The notes: a model not told the origin generated them from the letters alone. DNA of 64,000 nucleotides from Protula sp. h YS-2021 (GCA_949752745.1 OX457026.1:26133116-26197115), one strand, 5' to 3'. Shown: positions 1 through 14,876, numbered from the stretch's first letter. A program made the numbers and translations.

Positions 1-171
1 GCACCAATGCAGCGGTTTTTTAAAACTTATATTCCAAATCAATTGATTAGTTGGTGGGGCACATTTAGGTTTGTCAATAAATCAAAAAATAATATTTTTT
101 TTGGTTCGCGTATAAAAAAACTAACATTATGCACCAATGTAGCGGTTTTTTAAAACTTATATTCCAAATCA
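1..171 (+). repeat. Direct repeat, 41 bp, 130-bp spacing
   Basis: Positions 1-41 and 131-171 are identical except at one base (gcaccaatgYagcggttttt...). The first copy is cut by the window edge, so this may be the end of a tandem array lying to the left. Confidence 0.7.
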
Positions 172-2544
172 TCTGTCTTTTTTCTGTTTTATCACACTTT
201 GTTCTTACTATTCCTGGACATACTGTGCGGTCAACTCAGCATCTATTTGAGTTAAAGGGATCGATTGGCAAAACTCCATCTATTGTCGTTGCGTCTTTTT
301 ACTTTTAAATTTGTTCTCTTTTGATCTGAACGTCTTTTCAACCTCTTTTTTCTGATAATGGAAAAGAAGTCGAAAATAGAAGAATGCAAAAATAATATCT
401 ACTAACATATCTTTGACGAACGCTATTGTATTTTACCAGTTCCGCGCTGAATAAAGTTATGACATCAGCAAATATACAGTTAGTATTCCTAAACCCTCTC
501 CGCTACAAAAACAAACAATGTGATAATAATTCAACTTTAATTCATTGATATCAGGGATATCACATTTAAGTCCGAAGTGTAGATATATCGAGAAGAAAAC
601 ACAAAATTAAAGACACCTCAGATAAATGCTGCTCTCAGTTCGGTGAAAGAAATCCAGAATTATCTGCTACAGGGACTTCATTCGATGAGTTCACAGTACC
701 TTAAAACATTACTTGCCCCTTGCATCTTAAGGTCGTGACTATGGGTGATAGTTCGCAAAATAATCGCCAGATGGCAGTATAGTACGAAATGTTTATTGGA
801 AAATCAAGGGGTCGCTATCTAGTAGTTTTACGGATATGGCTGGAACCTACAATCCCTTTCTGCTACGAAGAACAACTTGGCCACAGGGTCTCCGGTATTT
901 GCACTGTTTTCTGGAGACATGCAGAAGGAAATTGCCATAATTTCCAAATATAACAAAACGGAAAGAAAGCCTGTGTACTGAACCCATGATTTGTTTGCAT
1001 ACTCCAAGTTAATGCCTAACGTCATGCATCTAAGCTGTATCCCAGACGTGTATGTTGCAGACCGTATACTGTAAGATAGATAAGTAAATTCTTGCCAGAT
1101 TAAATAAAATGAGTCTCATGCCGAATCGGAACCAAGAAAGTTTGAACTAAATGCACTATGTTTGTCAGAGTATAGACAGAAGCGTTTTAAGTAAAGAAAT
1201 TATTTTAGCACCCAGTAGAGGAAACCTTGTCTTGTAGATGTGTAAGATTAGCATTGGGCGAATCAATATCAACTTATTCATCAAAGCAAGGGATTTAATG
1301 GCGTCCATTGGCTGTAAGATAATTTTTTAAAATGCGTTAAGGATGCAATTAAACGTTGTAAAAATGTTCTTTTCTTCTTTTAATCGGGTGCCTAATTAAC
1401 ATATTTTATAAAAGGGGTGCAAAAATCCTTTGATTCTGTAATTTACAGTGATTGAACTAATAGATTTATTAAGGGAGATCACCTGAAACACGGGGCATAA
1501 GGAATTGCATTGCAACAGAAGTCCTCGACATTCTGCCAGGAGGGGAAGGCGACAGTTAGCTGCACACAAGCTGGAAACCACTAAAGAATGGTCAACGTTT
1601 TATCTGCCTTTACCTCTGTTGACATTTTGACCCGCTAGAGTTTTAGCCGTTTAGTACCTTTACTAAATTCCTTGTTTCATCTTGTGGGTGATTAATATCT
1701 TTTGGTTACAATCACCAACACGCTTCCCCGAGTTTAAATTCCTAATCCAAGATATAACGTACGATTTTTTCTGCAATTCTTCAACCTTCTCTAAAAAAAC
1801 AAACATCAGCTTTAGTCGGTATAGTTTAAGGAGTGCTGTGACTAGTTATACACAATTTAGTAACTTCAAACTATAGTTAATGAGATTCGAAAATTTGAAA
1901 CGATGATTTTGCACCAAATGTCGGCAGGTAAGTAAGCTCACTGTATTTTTAAGGTATTGAGTAATGTTGCTACTAATATGAGACCATGACGTGTGAGCTA
2001 AAGCAGCAGACATGCAGTTCAAACGACGACTGTCTCTGGTTGTATTTCTGATTCCAGGAAACAGGAAAACAAAACGACCTATCCTTTCGTGAGATAAAAG
2101 AAGCATAACATGACAATGCAAAGTTACACGACACCGTCATAAAGACACAAAAAGAAGTTTTGAAAGCATATTCTTCTATTTAGAGTTGTGATTATAAAAT
2201 AATCGCAGTCAAGAGCGTTCCATTGGATGTTTGAACCGTTCCACGAGCTATCAAAGCAATGTATTGGGTGTTCTTTCTATTAATAATGTTTCGAATAGAG
2301 CAAGGTTAACAAGCTTAATAGTTATGCCATTAATTCACGGACAGCTTATACGGCTGTTTAGTGGGAAATTGTTATAATTACTTTCACACACACAGCCTTT
2401 AAGAAGTATTGATGGCAGTCAGGCCCACGCTGCTGCTGCTTCAAAAGTAAAATAAACAAGAAACAGGAAAATGGATCGACGGGCACAAAAGCACAAGCTG
2501 ACTAAAACACTCAGTTTTATGGAAGCTAGTATTTAAGATCTCCA
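172..2544. other. No gene recognised
   Basis: AT-rich sequence with only short chance frames on both strands. No repeat family, splice-bounded coding segment or RNA gene recognised. Confidence 0.5.
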
Positions 2545-5401
2545 AAGACACGAATGTCCAAGGACATTGTGACCAACCGAGATCTAACCCGCCAAAAAGT
2601 GGTTACCATATTGATAAACCCTGTAAAAAGTTCGTGTAAATTTAAAAAGGAATTGGGTCAAAATTGTCGCCAGAAAAAAATTGCCAAAAGAAGACCGCCT
2701 AATGAACATTTATGAAACACTTGAAGACAATGTGATCAAAATCTTGGAAGAAGAAGGGCTTTGAAAGATCCCTACCGAAAAATGTCTCTTCCCATTTGGC
2801 CAGTTTTTGATGGATCGACAAAAAAGTTACTTTTCAAGAAATGGCAGGCTAGTAAACATTCATGCAAAACTTGAAGACATTCCGACTTAACTTTTGGAAG
2901 AAACAACCTCTGCATAATTGGTTGCGAAAAAAAATTCTAAAATGCCCTCATTCAGCCATTTTTTGGCGGATCGGGAAAAAAGTAAATTTTCTAGACAGGG
3001 AACAGCCATCTAGAGAACAGTCGTTCAAAATTAAAAAGAAATCCGATCAAAATTGTGAAAGTAGCATTTTGAAATTTTTTTAAATACCCGACATTTAGCA
3101 AATTTTTGGCCGATCGCCAAATTAAATAACTATTAAAACGAGGACCGTGTCGTAAACAATCGTGCATAATTTGAAGACAATTTAATCAAAATGAGGGGGG
3201 AACCTTTGGAAAATTGGCTACCAATAAAATTATAAAATGCCCCCTATTTTGCCAATTTTAGTAGATCGAATAAAATTTTAAGAGAGGCCCATCCAGTGAA
3301 TATCCATACAAATTTGAAAGGAATGTGATCCAGATTGTGATAAAATAAGAACTGTGAAAACTGGCCTCCCAAAAACTTTTAAAATGCCCCCATTTAGCCA
3401 ATTTTCTTTTGGATCGCCAAGAAACTGGCTTTTCAAGAGAAGAAGGCTTGGTGACAATTGTGTTAACTTAGAACGTAAATCGATAAATCGATCAAAAATG
3501 TGGAAGAAAAAGCTTTTGGGCAATTGGTTAGGAAACTGTTTAAAATGCCCCGAAACTATAGTCTTGGTAAGACAGAATCCCCCGTGAAAGGTAAATTATC
3601 TATACAGTAAAGCTTCCATTACTGAACGCCTCCAAATAGTTAACACCTTCCATAATGGACGAATTATCTCGGTCCCAAATTTTCCCAATAAATTTTTCAC
3701 CGATTTCAAAAATAATATGACAATGCACACCTGTATTATACATGTTTTCACCATACAAGGTCCCTACGACAAATGGCTATATGCAAAGCGGTGAGGACAA
3801 AGCATCACACAATTGCTAAGTTGCCAGGAACGTAATTTTTGGCAATTTGTCATTTTCTAGTTGAATTTTGCCTTTTAAGCATGCAAAAACATTGTAAAAC
3901 TTAATCAAGCATTAATTTAGGTAATCAGTCGTTAATCATTCGTTTGCTCTGAGGACATTTTATCCCTAAATTTATTTGGGGACCTTATGACCAATAACCT
4001 TATGGCACAGGACTTTATGGCCGAAGACCTTATGGTTGGGGACGTTAAAGCTTGATAAGCCGTTAATTTAGGTTATCATACGGAAAAAAGCCGAATAAAG
4101 CGTTAGTTTAGGTTATACTTTTTCAGCTTTGGGGAGGTTTTGCGAACCTTATGGCAGGGGACATTATTGTCGGTGTAAAGCTTACTAAAGCGTCACTGTA
4201 GGTTCTACGTTTTTCTTGCTTAGGGACGTTATGGCCTTTAATTCATTTTTGAACTTTATGACCGAGGACCTTATGGCTGGATATTTTTGGCGGGGACCTT
4301 ATGCCCGGGGACGTGCTATCTTGGATTCCAAAACAAATTTTGCTTTGGGAACGCTTTGGTCCTAAATTCCTTTGAGACCTTATGGCCGGACTAAAGCTTA
4401 TTAAAGATTTAATTTTGCTTATATACGTTTTAGCTTTGGGGACGTTTTGGCCCTAAATTCATTTCGGGAGCTTATGACAGGGGACTTTATGACCGAGGAC
4501 GTTTTGTCCTGGATTTCGCTGCGACAAATTTTGCTTTGGGGCCATTTCGGCAGATCCAAATTGTTAGAGATGAAGTATTCTAAAAGTTGGCTATCAGTAA
4601 GTTAAATGCCCTCATTTAACGAATTTTTGGTGGATCGCCAAATTGTGGTAAAAGAGGATTTTGATTTTAAGAAATTAAGAAATGCCCCCCCCCCCCATTT
4701 GGCCAATTTTTACTTAAATACTTCTAGAGAAGCCTACGTAAAGATCATTCGGACAAATTTAAATTAAATCTGATCAAAATTGTGGTAGAAGAAACATTTT
4801 GAAAATTGGCAACCACAAAATTATAAATGCCACATTTTGGCCTATTTTTAGCGGATCGCAAAAAACATCAATTTTTCAAGAGAGAAACATCAAGAAAACC
4901 ATTGTGCAGAATTGGAAATGAATCCAATCAATATTGTAGAAGAAGAAACATTTTAAATTGGACGACAAAAAATTTAAAAATTGCCTCCATTTGGCAAATT
5001 TTTGACGCATCGCCAAAAAAGTTATTTTCAAGAGAAGTCTACCTAACGAATATTCGCACACAGTTTAAAGAAAATCTCATCAAAATTGTGGGAGAAGAAG
5101 CATTTTGAAAATTGGCAACCGAAAATTTTAACTGCCCTAACCCACCCCCCCCCCCCCAACCGTTTCGCCAATTTTTGGCGGATCACTAAAAATATCATTT
5201 TTCAATACAAGTCTAGATAGAAAGCATTCGCATAAAATTTGAGAGGAATCCGATCAAAACTGAAGGAGAAGAAGCATTTTAAGTAGAAATTTACATACGT
5301 ACACACGTACATACGCACATACAGCATTTTAAGTAGAAATTTACATACGTACATACAGACAACGGATGGTCCTCTATTGATGTGATAACACCAGCCCGAT
5401 G
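2545..5401. mobile_element. Family D tandem-core element, copy 1 (decayed)
   Basis: The 5' end carries the perfect hairpin AATGTCC-aa-GGACATT followed by tgtgaccaaccgagatc, as in the copy at 40334. The 3' end (catacagac...cctctattgat...accagcccgat) matches that copy too but lacks the final hairpin arm. The core is a degenerate array of about 150-156 bp units with ccaatttttggcggatcgcc. A block of different repeats (3600-4560) interrupts it. No protein is encoded; short frames here are chance. Confidence 0.65.
3830..4560. repeat. Degenerate repeat block (ccttatggcc / gctttggggacgtt)
   Basis: Two motifs recur irregularly: gaccttatggccggggac, and taaagc(g)ttaatttaggtta followed by tttagctttggggacgtt. 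Copies of the second occur near 3900, 4050, 4100, 4180 and 4395. It lies inside the family D element at 2545-5401 and is unlike that element's own unit. Confidence 0.55.
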
Positions 5402-5797
5402 AACACGATTCTCCGGGACATCATTATATATTCTAGATTATACATGTTTCTAGCCCTTCCCTCCGGATATTATGTATTCTAGAAATATTATTGGGAGACG
5501 CAAACAGCCTTCAAATGTCTGCCCTTCCTGTGGAGATTTTTGCATTAGCCTAAAGCACGAATGCATTGAATTTGTCGGAAGTTGCTTAGGAAAGAGTGTA
5601 TCTTTTTACTGAGGTGAATTCCTCGAGATACCATAAATTTTTATGCTTAGTTTTTTATTGAATAATAATGATTTGCCAAGATATAGCAGTTGTCATTTGC
5701 TGTATTCAGTTTTATAGTTTTATAACCTAATGCTTAATATTTATGTCTTAACTCCAGAAATCAAGATAGTGGCATAGTCTACGTTCGTTTGCATCGT

Positions 5798-7050
<1,253 letters not shown>

Positions 7051-7799
7051 AACTAGAGAGGCCAGTGTTTTTGTTAAAACAAAAACGGATATGTCTCCCT
7101 TGCCCCCAATCACTCACTTTGAACAGAACTAATTTATTGAGCTTAAATTACTTAAATGACGTCATTATTCGTAAATGATGACGTCATGCGCATAATTTTG
7201 GGATGCTAAATTCAAAATTCCTTGCTTAAAAGTAGTCTCATAATGTATTTTGTGCCGAAGCGCTAGGTTCTTAGTTTTCGAGTTACTGAGCTTTAAAACA
7301 GAAATGACGTCATAACTCGTAAATGATGACGTCATAAGTTCAACTTTGGCGTGCTGAAAAATTCTATGCTCAAAAGTAGTCTCATAATTTATTTTGCGCC
7401 GAAGCGCTAGGTTCTTTAGTTTTCGAGTTATTGAGCTTTAAACCATAAATGACATCATAACTCGTAAATGATGATGCCAGAGGTAAAACTTTGGCGTGCC
7501 GAAAAATTCCTTGCTAAAAAGTAGTCTCATAATGTATTTTGTGCCGAGGCGCTAGGTTCGTTAGTTTTCGAGTTATTGAGCGCTATCAAAACCCCCCTTA
7601 AATTCAAAAATTCGTCAAAAATAGAATTTTTGGAGGAACGAAAAAAAATAAAATGGACATCATCTGGACATATGCTTCCAAACATACAGACAACTTTTGA
7701 AAGAATTTCTGAGAGCTCGCTGCGGGCAGACTGACGGACAAACGGACAGACGGACACACCAAAAGCTATATATGCCTCCCCTTTGGGGAGACATATAAT
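7051..7799. mobile_element. Family A tandem-core element with CRE-like sites
   Basis: Begins AACTAGAG, then a 9-bp-stem hairpin (GTTTTTGTT-aa-AACAAAAAC), then GATATGTCTCCC. It ends tatgcctcccctttggggag followed by acatataatt, a hairpin that also contains the inverse of the 5' ATATGTCTCCC. The core is about 2.5 units of 145-148 bp, with ATGACGTCAT-type palindromes and tttcgagttattgagc. A gacggacaaacggacagacgg microsatellite precedes the 3' hairpin. No coding capacity is visible. Confidence 0.75.
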
Positions 7800-9608
7800 T
7801 AGTGGCACATATTATCTTGGCGTTCCACGACAATAGCTGTAAACAATGTTCTGTTCTTTTATTCTACAGATGTATACACGTATGTGTAATAACGACGGGA
7901 GGTAAAGTGTTGCCTCCAGTAATCGCCGACCCCTTTGATCTGGTGAGAGGCACAGATCTATAGCGTGCTAATTGACATGTAACAATCCATAAAGAGACTG
8001 TATCATGGCATTAGATAATAAGCAACACACTTCTTTCTTAGCTCCCTGCCATCTTTAAACTCATTTACTGGCAAAATCACTTCGTTTCCTTATATATCAT
8101 GTCAATCACGATGGCAACAAGAATTGCACTGAATTCCCACCGAGTACAGTCAGTCAACAGTGCTCTTTGCACAGACGTATGATGACCTCTTTTTGTCCAT
8201 AAGACATCAGAAAATACCACGTATAACATCAGTAGACAAACAGGGCTACTTTCTCCACGTTAAAACATCATATGATTTAAAAGAAGCATTGTAATATCTG
8301 CCGACAATCCGAATTCTTATCAGATATGCACACGATTTTATACGCAAGAAATTGTCTTAAAAAACGTTAGGTTATTTTCTTTCAAATAACCTCTTATAGA
8401 TTTGGCCTCGTTTATTATGTATCTTCACATGCGAAACGTTGCTGTGCGATTCAATTATTTACAGTCATTGTTTTATATTGACATTTAGAAATAACATTAA
8501 TTGCTTAAAAACTGTTCTCGTAGTCTTTGATAATGGATTGTAGAATATAAAATCTTTTAATTTGATTGATCGATTCGAAAGTCAATGCAATCTTCAGTGT
8601 TGACCGGAACGCAAAAGTCAAAAGATATTGCAGTTATTTGAGACCAACAAGTTAATTAATTCGTGTAACAAAGCATATATTGGTTTATTTTAAGTCAGCT
8701 TGAAGGTACTATTGACCAGCTACGAAAGTGTTGACTTGAAATAAATCAATATCTGAAAATGACGCCAAATGGACCCCGTTATGCATCCTTTGTGGTAGTG
8801 GTATGTTGCACAAAATACTGTCTATATTTCCAGCACCTTAGGAATTTTTAAACGTTAGAGTGGTAAGAAAGTTCGCTAGCACTTAGAAACATACCACATC
8901 TCCGCAATCAGAAACTGACAACAGGGCATTCCATTTGCAATTGAGTGAACTGTATCATGGGCCCATAATATAACCATTTTAACCCTTGTATGCCATCTAA
9001 ATACACTGTCAATAAAACATACAGTGCCTACAAGCGTAATTTGACTGAGTATGCACGTCCACTTGAACCGTTTATTTCTTCCATAAGTGAAACGCACCGG
9101 AAAGTTCCAGTGGAAGGTTTTCATGGCAAGGGTAATGGACCCCTATAGTACAGCAGAAATCGCTCTCTTTCACCTCACATAAAAAGAGTTTTCTGTAGGT
9201 TCCATGATGTGTCTGAAATTTGCGTGTATAACAGCTATTGTTAACACACAAGCCTTTGGTGCAATTCTTTAGTAAAAAACGGGTTGCATAACAAAAGGAA
9301 TTCTTGGAAGTATTTTTATCGTAATTAAACCTTTATCCTGCGTGCTTCCCAGTCACTTTCTGAACAGTCATACAGTATAAGTCGAACCCTTCAAAGAAAC
9401 TCACTCGGTGTGTCAAAAGTATTGTCAGTTGTCGGACCATTCGTGCTGGAACGGCCTTGACATTCTTCGTTATTTGATCCCCGATTTTCAAGCAGTAAAT
9501 CGTATAAATTGAGGCTTGGTTTATGCTAATGTCCTTGACATCAGTGTGAGTAAAATATGACTTCTTGCAGTTTTTTTATCAAACCGTAAACGAATGGTTG
9601 TATATGTA
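7800..9608. other. No gene recognised
   Basis: AT-rich, no repeats of note; the 82-codon minus frame at 8876-9124 has no recognisable features. Confidence 0.5.
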
Positions 9609-10799
9609 TACTGAAGGACAAAAGAAAGTTGGCACATAATAAAAAATTGTATTGTTACTCACCTAATTGCTCGATTGGCTTCTAATTTGTACCAAAGATA
9701 CCTGTCAGATAGTGCTACAATATTATCGAAAAATGAAACTTCTGAAGAAATTTTAATGAAAGGTCACAAAGCGTCAAAGTCAGTGTAAATGCCGTTTTGA
9801 GTTTTCTTCGATTTACAGTGTTTATAACCGCCACTAATACCGTATGCGGTATCCAATGGAACGCAGTAGGGTCTAGATTCCACTATGCATTGAAGTTATC
9901 AACCTGTTAATTTTGTATTGAGGATGTTTGTGCCACTCCTCAATCAATGCTTGCCTCAATTCCGCGAGATTTTGAGGCGGTGGGTTACGGGCTCGAACTT
10001 GGCGATCCAGATGATCCCATAGATGTTCTATTGGATTCATATCCGGACTACATGCCGACCATGGGAGCACAGCAACATTATTAGCCGCTAAATAATCTCT
10101 ACACACCCGAACAACATGTGGGCATTGTCTCTCGCGGTTTTGCACCACTCCGATGTGGACCGGACGAGCGCGGATCCCATGTTCGCGTATGCGCCTTATA
10201 ACGGTGTTCGAGCTCGTACGGTTATTCGCCCATCCAGGGATCTCCGTTGTTGTTATTGTTACTGGTCTGAAGCGATCCCGGAGGTGGATCATGCGGATCC
10301 GGCGATCCTGGTTAGGTGTGGTCACACGCGGTCTACCACTACGTGGTCGGTCTTTGATTGACCCAGTGTCCCGATACCGTCTTCGGAGTTTTTCTACTCC
10401 TCTTTTACTGCACCCGAAACGTCTGGCAACGGACTGAGCAGAAGCACCAGCTTCAAGCATGCCAATAGCCTGGTCGCCACAGTTTTTCGGTATTCGCGGC
10501 AGCTCAGTTCTCCGTTGTTTTCATCGATTTACTGCGTTTTCATATGCAGTTATATTGGATGACCACGTGTGTAACTTTATAATTTTTTAATATTGAGCCG
10601 GTACTGACTTATGTGGATTAATATGGTACCGTGCTTGAATGCCTGCAAACCCGTAATAAATAACCACACGCGCATGAAAAAATAACGATGGTTACAACTT
10701 CTGTTTATAATCTGATGCTAAAATTTTAGAAAAAAAAATATCCATAGGTTTTGGAGATATTTGGGTTTTTATGTGCGAACTTTCTTTTGTCCTTCAGAA
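9609..10799 (-). mobile_element. Internally deleted Tc1-like transposon
   Basis: Terminal inverted repeats are nearly identical: ctgaaggacaaaagaaagtt at the left (from 9611) and its complement at the right (to 10797). Both ends are flanked by TA (9607-9608 and 10800-10801), the target duplication of Tc1/mariner elements. The interior carries a minus-strand transposase remnant. Full Tc1-like elements are about 1.6 kb; at 1.19 kb this copy has lost the catalytic centre. The right end lies 18 bp from the start of another repeat element at 10818. Confidence 0.85.
9873..10460 (-). pseudogene. Tc1-like transposase, catalytic core deleted
   Basis: The 195-codon frame starts with a helix-turn-helix DNA-binding region (SVARRFGCSKRGVEKLRRR, then GRPRVTT linking to a second HTH) and ends with the family's SPDMNPIEHLWD motif, whose Glu is the third residue of the DDE triad. 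Between residues about 103 and 108 the sequence jumps from the end of the DNA-binding part to the stretch just before the last motif. The first Asp block is missing and the second is reduced to QNRERQCPHVVRVC. Usual length is about 340 residues. The frame extends upstream without a Met (…KNCGDQAIGMLEAG), so the original start is lost too. It cannot encode an active enzyme but could still bind ends. Confidence 0.85.
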
Positions 10800-10817
10800 T
10801 ATCTAAAATTAAAATTA

Positions 10818-11752
10818 AACTAGATGCTTGAGAAGCATGAATCCGCCGGGTTCGCGCAAATTGCATACCTGATTATGACGTTCCTGTGAACAACTGTTCC
10901 AAAGAACACCATACAGCCTTATGGTCAGTGAAGTAGAGGTTTGTAGAGCGGGCTGTAGGCGCGTGAGACTGAAATTGCACAGACGGACAGACGGACGGAC
11001 AGACAGACGGACAGAATGAAAACTATATCCGTCCGGTTCTGCTTAGGAGCAGCCCTTGGTAAAATCTTAAATCAATCCAACCTCTAATGCGGGCTGTAGG
11101 CGCGTGAGACCGATATGTGTAAAGCTCATTCCTAATTCAGTTTCTTCAAATTTTAAAGTTTTTTCATTTTGACAATTTTGCTCGGATCCAGTCGAATCCT
11201 GGTCACTGCACTGCGGGATGCTTAGGAGCAGCCATGGGTAAAATCTTAAATCAATCCACCCACTAATGCGGCCTGTAGGCGCGTGAGACCGATATGTGTT
11301 ATGCAAAGTCCTTATTCAGTTTCTGCAATTTTTTAAAGTTTTGCCATTTTGGCAATTTTGCTCGGATCCGGTCGAATCCTGGTCACTGCACTGCGAGATG
11401 CTTAGGAGCACCCCTGGGTAAAATCTGAAATCAATCCACTCACTAATGCGGCCTGTAGGCGCGTGAGACCGATATGTGTTATGCTCATTCCTAATTCATT
11501 TCTTCCATTTTTTAAAGTTTTGTCATTTTGACAATTTTGCTCGGATCCGGTCGAATCCTGGTCACTGCACTGCGGGATGCTTAGGAGCAGCCATGGGTAA
11601 AATCTTAAATCAATCCACCCACTAATGCGGGCTGTAGGCGCGTGAGACTGAAATTGCACAGACGGACAGACGGACAGACGGACGGACAGACGGATGGACA
11701 GACAGACGGACAGAATGAAAACTATATCCGTCCGGTTCCCGGCGGATAATAA
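10818..11752. mobile_element. Family B tandem-core element, ccgccggg variant
   Basis: Begins AACTAG with hairpin ATGCTT-gag-AAGCAT, then AATCCGCCGGG. It ends tatccgtccggttcccggcg followed by gataat, whose CCCGGCGGAT is the inverse of the 5' ATCCGCCGGG. The core is about four units of 179-180 bp (gtgagac marks at 11102, 11281, 11461, 11640), each with ggtcactgcactgcgggatg. GACGGACA microsatellites lie at about 10980-11014 and 11660-11715. The internal gacgg...ccgtccggttc at about 11035 suggests one 3' end was copied into the core. Confidence 0.7.
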
Positions 11753-11821
11753 GGGCCAGTACTGGCCACTTAATAAGCCACACACACAGTAATCGGAATC
11801 TTTGTCCAGCCTACAGCACGG

Positions 11822-12057
11822 GTATACATTGGTGGTATGGTTTATTCGCATGACGATATGCCTTATTCCTAGGACGGCATGATTTATTCCCATGGTGATA
11901 TGGTTTTTTCCCATGGTGGCATGGTTCATTTCCCAGGATGGTATGGTTTATTCCCATGGTGATATGGTTTTTTCCCATGGTTGTATGGTTTATTCCCAGG
12001 ATGGTTTGGTTTATTCGCATGGCGATATGTCCTGTTCCCATGGTGGTATGATTTAGG
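11822..12057. repeat. Minisatellite, about 24-bp unit (cccatggtgatatggtttatt)
   Basis: About ten degenerate units alternating cccatggtgatatgg, cccaggatggtatgg and tttattcg/ccatgg. It lies directly after the family B element. Open frames on the minus strand (HHGNKSCR-type repeats) come from the repeat. Confidence 0.8.
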
Positions 12058-14876
12058 ATTACACGTTCAGACTTTCACATACAAATGATTTTCGATGAAT
12101 TTGAGAATAGTTATTATATTGCCAAAACATTTCGAGGTGATCATTTACTTGTCGAAACACTTTATCGAGGTGCTAAGCACTGCTCTAACGGTACTCACCG
12201 CAGAAATCAGTGTCATTCTTCTTGGCTTATTTAAGCCTCATGCTGGAACAGGGAACGATCGGAGCCTGTTTTGGTTGAGGGACTGCAGGGGTCTTTTCTG
12301 TCACCTTCTTTTAGTTACAGAGTCGCCGTGATCAATGTTGGTGAGAAGGGGTTATGTGTGGTTTATAGCAATCATGCACAGGAGCAACACTTCACTCACT
12401 TCTAAATAACAGTAAATGCGAACAGCGGGTAGGAAATTGCTGATTGCCTGTGGCGTCCGCGTGTCGTTAAAGGGATCATGAGCTTTTTCGCGAGCAAACC
12501 TGATCCATCTCTGTCCAGAAAAGACTAACTCATACAACTGTAAATCATCTTTTTTGTGTCAGTGTTATTTTTTGAAAGTTTTTGTTTTTTTACGATCTGG
12601 GGCCAAATGGCGGAAACAGCACAACACTCAACATGGCAGCGTCCAAGATCATCACAGAAACAACATCAAGGAAAATGAGAAAACGCAAATATTTGCCGTC
12701 GAAATGCTCCTGTTGTCAAACGGTAGCTATACTTCTTTGTTTAAATTGATGAAAAAAATTAGCACAAATTAAAGTGAATGTGACTGTCTGATGCAAATGT
12801 GTGATGTGTAAATATGCAAGGATAGGTTCTCAGGAGATGTTGCAATCACAAGCTGAAAGATGAACTACATAAGGAACAGATTAGGGCTGTTCCAAATGTT
12901 ATCATCAGTACATGTAGCAGAGTGGGGCAGCATCAAATAGCTCCAAGAAATAGGACAAGATATGAAACTGATTGGTCTTCATCCCTGACCCAGTTTTATT
13001 CCAACAATGGAACAGTGAGTCGAAAGTTCTAAAACTGTTTGAACAGAAAATTGAAACACATCACTAGCTGACAGACTTCAAAGAACCACTTTCAAATAGA
13101 ACCAAAAAAAGTGACACGCAATTGTTGGAAACACTCTCAGTAAAAGAACTAAAAAGGCGCAGGAATAATGTGTGCCTGTTAGTGGCGCCGAATTACTCAT
13201 ACGAACTACTTTTCGTTAATAAAGTGTCCTGCTTGTCTTGGGGTTATACTTGGGGTACTTGGAGTTGATTAAAAACATGCTAATTGATAAAGACATTGCT
13301 CTACATGCACACACATGCAACATTCTTCGTGTTACGATACAATGCTCCATCAGCCGCTTCGGTTGGTTGATTGCGGAAGCTTACACTACACCCTTTAAGC
13401 GTACCCTGGGGCAGTAGTTTGGGGGAGCGTCGTATACTGTATAGACTCACAGAGCAACGCTGTACAGACAGTGGCGAAACAAGAGAAATACATGATACTG
13501 ACGTGCAAAGCACAGGTATCAGGTACCGAGTGAATCAGGGTACTGATCGGGGCTGTGCTCGATATCACATGGTGCTAAAAGGGCTCAAAATCAGCATGGC
13601 AAAATAATTAGGGGTGGGGCTAGAACCCCTCGTGATCTCATCACTGTTTTTGCATCTGGACTGCCATGGAACGGATATGGACTACACAGACTTAGAAGCA
13701 AGGAACACGTGACCCGAATGAACGAAATTAAGGTGTTTTTTTTTGTTTGCTTGTTTTTTTTGTTTGTTTTGTGCATCAAAGCTGATTGACCAATCAAAGT
13801 CTATTGACCAATTGAAATTCCAAATAAGAAATATTTCCTCCCTTTTGTGGTTATTGTAGACAGTTGTCTTCGTGACCGGGGTTTTGCGGCCTTGTGCCTT
13901 CATGGGAACTTAAATTCGTTCGCGTCATGGAACTTCTTTTCTTTTGGACCAAAGACCTGGCGAAATATCACGATTGTTTCCAGGCTCAACATGCCTTTCA
14001 TGTTTTATAATTTAAATGTCACAGTGGTAAAAACTTACACAAGTATGACCTTGTCTGGCGTCGCTTTGAAATTGCCGACTCCACAAAATGGCAATTTACG
14101 AGTCTTTGTTAACGTCCTGTCTTCGTTTTAGTCTTTTATTTTATTGGTTTCGTTTGGTATTTTTCTTGGATTCAAAGTAGAAATGTTTCCGCCGTGATAT
14201 TTCTGCGCTCTGTTTGAGCAGGTTATTTTTGTATATTTGATCTGTGACCTAAACGTAATGAAAGACAGAAGTTTTTTTAATTTTCTTTTGGTGCCAAAAA
14301 AATCAAAAACATTAATGGCGGAAGTAAAAGCTATTAAGTGATTGCTGATTGCCCAACAACCTTATTCAGCATTTACCTTATTGCCCCTATAGTGGTACAA
14401 TTCACGACTCAGGTTTGCAGAAACATTGCTTTACAGTGAGAAGGTAATTGAGTTTGTCGGACATATTTTCTGTAGATGTAAAAACTTCCATATGATCTGA
14501 TGTACTTTTATGTGACTAAGACCAGAAACTCGTGAAATTAAAACTGCGTTAGTAAGACAAAAAGGCAGCGCCAGGTATTCATAATAATCAATGCCCAGTG
14601 TCCACTGAAAACTTTGAGTTTTCCCAGGTCACTCGGTTAGAATTTATTTATTTTACTTAATCATAAGTAACCCACGGTCTCCCCGATCGAAGGCGGTCTG
14701 CGCTGGACCCAGTTTCCTCTTAACGAGTTCTAAGGCGTGACACTGTGCTTTTGTGCACTCCAAAAACCACTGGGGTCGAATTTCCAATTTGGAGCATCCC
14801 GATTTCGTTCGCGCTGAATTGCGGTCAGTCTAGGCATTACTCAGGCTTACCACATCAGGTTGAAACTTCGTACAGC

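Noticed and set aside
11402..12041. 175- and 76-codon minus frames
   Set aside because: Lie in the family B core and the adjacent minisatellite; repeated residues follow the DNA repeat.
12632..12748. ATG in good context (MAASKIITETTSRKMRKRK...)
   Set aside because: Only 38 codons and no convincing donor or family similarity.
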